14,625 nt of DNA from JAHDCE01 sp051275765 (GTDB taxonomy: Bacteria > Bacteroidota > Bacteroidia > Chitinophagales > Saprospiraceae). The position numbers and the translations under genes are program-made. The notes beneath the pieces are model-generated. The model saw only the letters and a list, made by a program, of their open reading frames with translations, ran no database searches and had not been told where the DNA came from. The stretch covers positions 1 to 14,625 of the forward strand of contig JBNMOV010000077.1 in the NCBI GenBank assembly GCA_051275765.1, in the 5' to 3' direction. Of the stretch, positions 14,613 to 14,625 are shown in pieces (position 1 is the stretch's first letter; each line of letters opens with the position of its first letter).

Positions 14613-14625
14613 TAATACACTGTAA
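14602..14625. repeat. Palindrome at the window end, possible start of a second E3 copy
   Basis: ttacagtgta (14602-14611) and tacactgtaa (14616-14625) are perfect reverse complements around the loop ctaa. The right half repeats the left end of E3 (14452-14461) exactly, 164 bp later, and is preceded by the same CTAA. It may be the left end of a tandem copy of the element, cut off by the window, or simply an outer hairpin. Confidence 0.42.

Noticed and set aside
1..14625. CRISPR array, tRNA or rRNA genes, or a phage-defence operon
   Set aside because: No regularly spaced direct repeats, no cloverleaf or rRNA-like text, and no nuclease-helicase-toxin gene cluster were seen on either strand.

Overview
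The window reads as an AT-rich chromosome segment of a Bacteroidota bacterium. The main evidence is two secreted proteins ending in type IX secretion (T9SS) sorting domains of the 'PNP ... G(I/V)Y' type. Start codons generally lack Shine-Dalgarno sequences, and one promoter fits the TTG-N19-TAnnTTTG pattern of this phylum. A Saprospirales-like or related marine/activated-sludge lineage is a guess that the sequence does not prove.

Layout. At 1-1230 lie two small hairpins, a terminator, a minus-strand M50B-type membrane metalloprotease, a possible 28-residue membrane peptide ahead of it, and a promoter candidate. At 1239-4993 lies smc, preceded by a short dispersed repeat that reaches its likely TTG start and followed by a terminator. 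At 5041-6374, a REP-associated Y1 (HUH) transposase and endonuclease V converge. At 6484-6829 lies a decayed gene split by palindromic element E1. At 6957-9806 lies a beta-helix, T9SS-exported surface protein with a strong terminator. At 9899-10236 lies a second gene remnant, split by element E2. At 10237-11259 lies a DUF2804 protein with the same leader repeat as smc. At 11334-11486 lie a terminator and a perfect 19-bp inverted repeat. At 11497-14211 lies a large secreted vanadium-dependent haloperoxidase-like enzyme with MopE metal-binding repeats and a T9SS tail. At 14388-14625 lie a short coding tail, element E3, and the start of what may be a further copy.

The genes do not form one pathway: they are housekeeping (smc, nfi), membrane protease, and exported surface or enzyme genes, each probably transcribed alone. 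The unusual content is between the genes. E1, E2 and E3 are 162, 158 and 162 bp long. Each is a whole-length foldback with perfect 17-19 bp arms and a small YTTA tetraloop hairpin at or within 2 bp of its midpoint. E1 and E2 also share flanking motifs (AAGGC ... AACGCAG) at matched spacing. The arm sequences of the three are not recognisably the same. Each lies within a few codons to about 20 codons of the stop of a minus-strand coding remnant. Removing E2 with one copy of its short target duplication rejoins two open stretches in frame. These look like a non-autonomous mobile element family whose arms change but stay palindromic.
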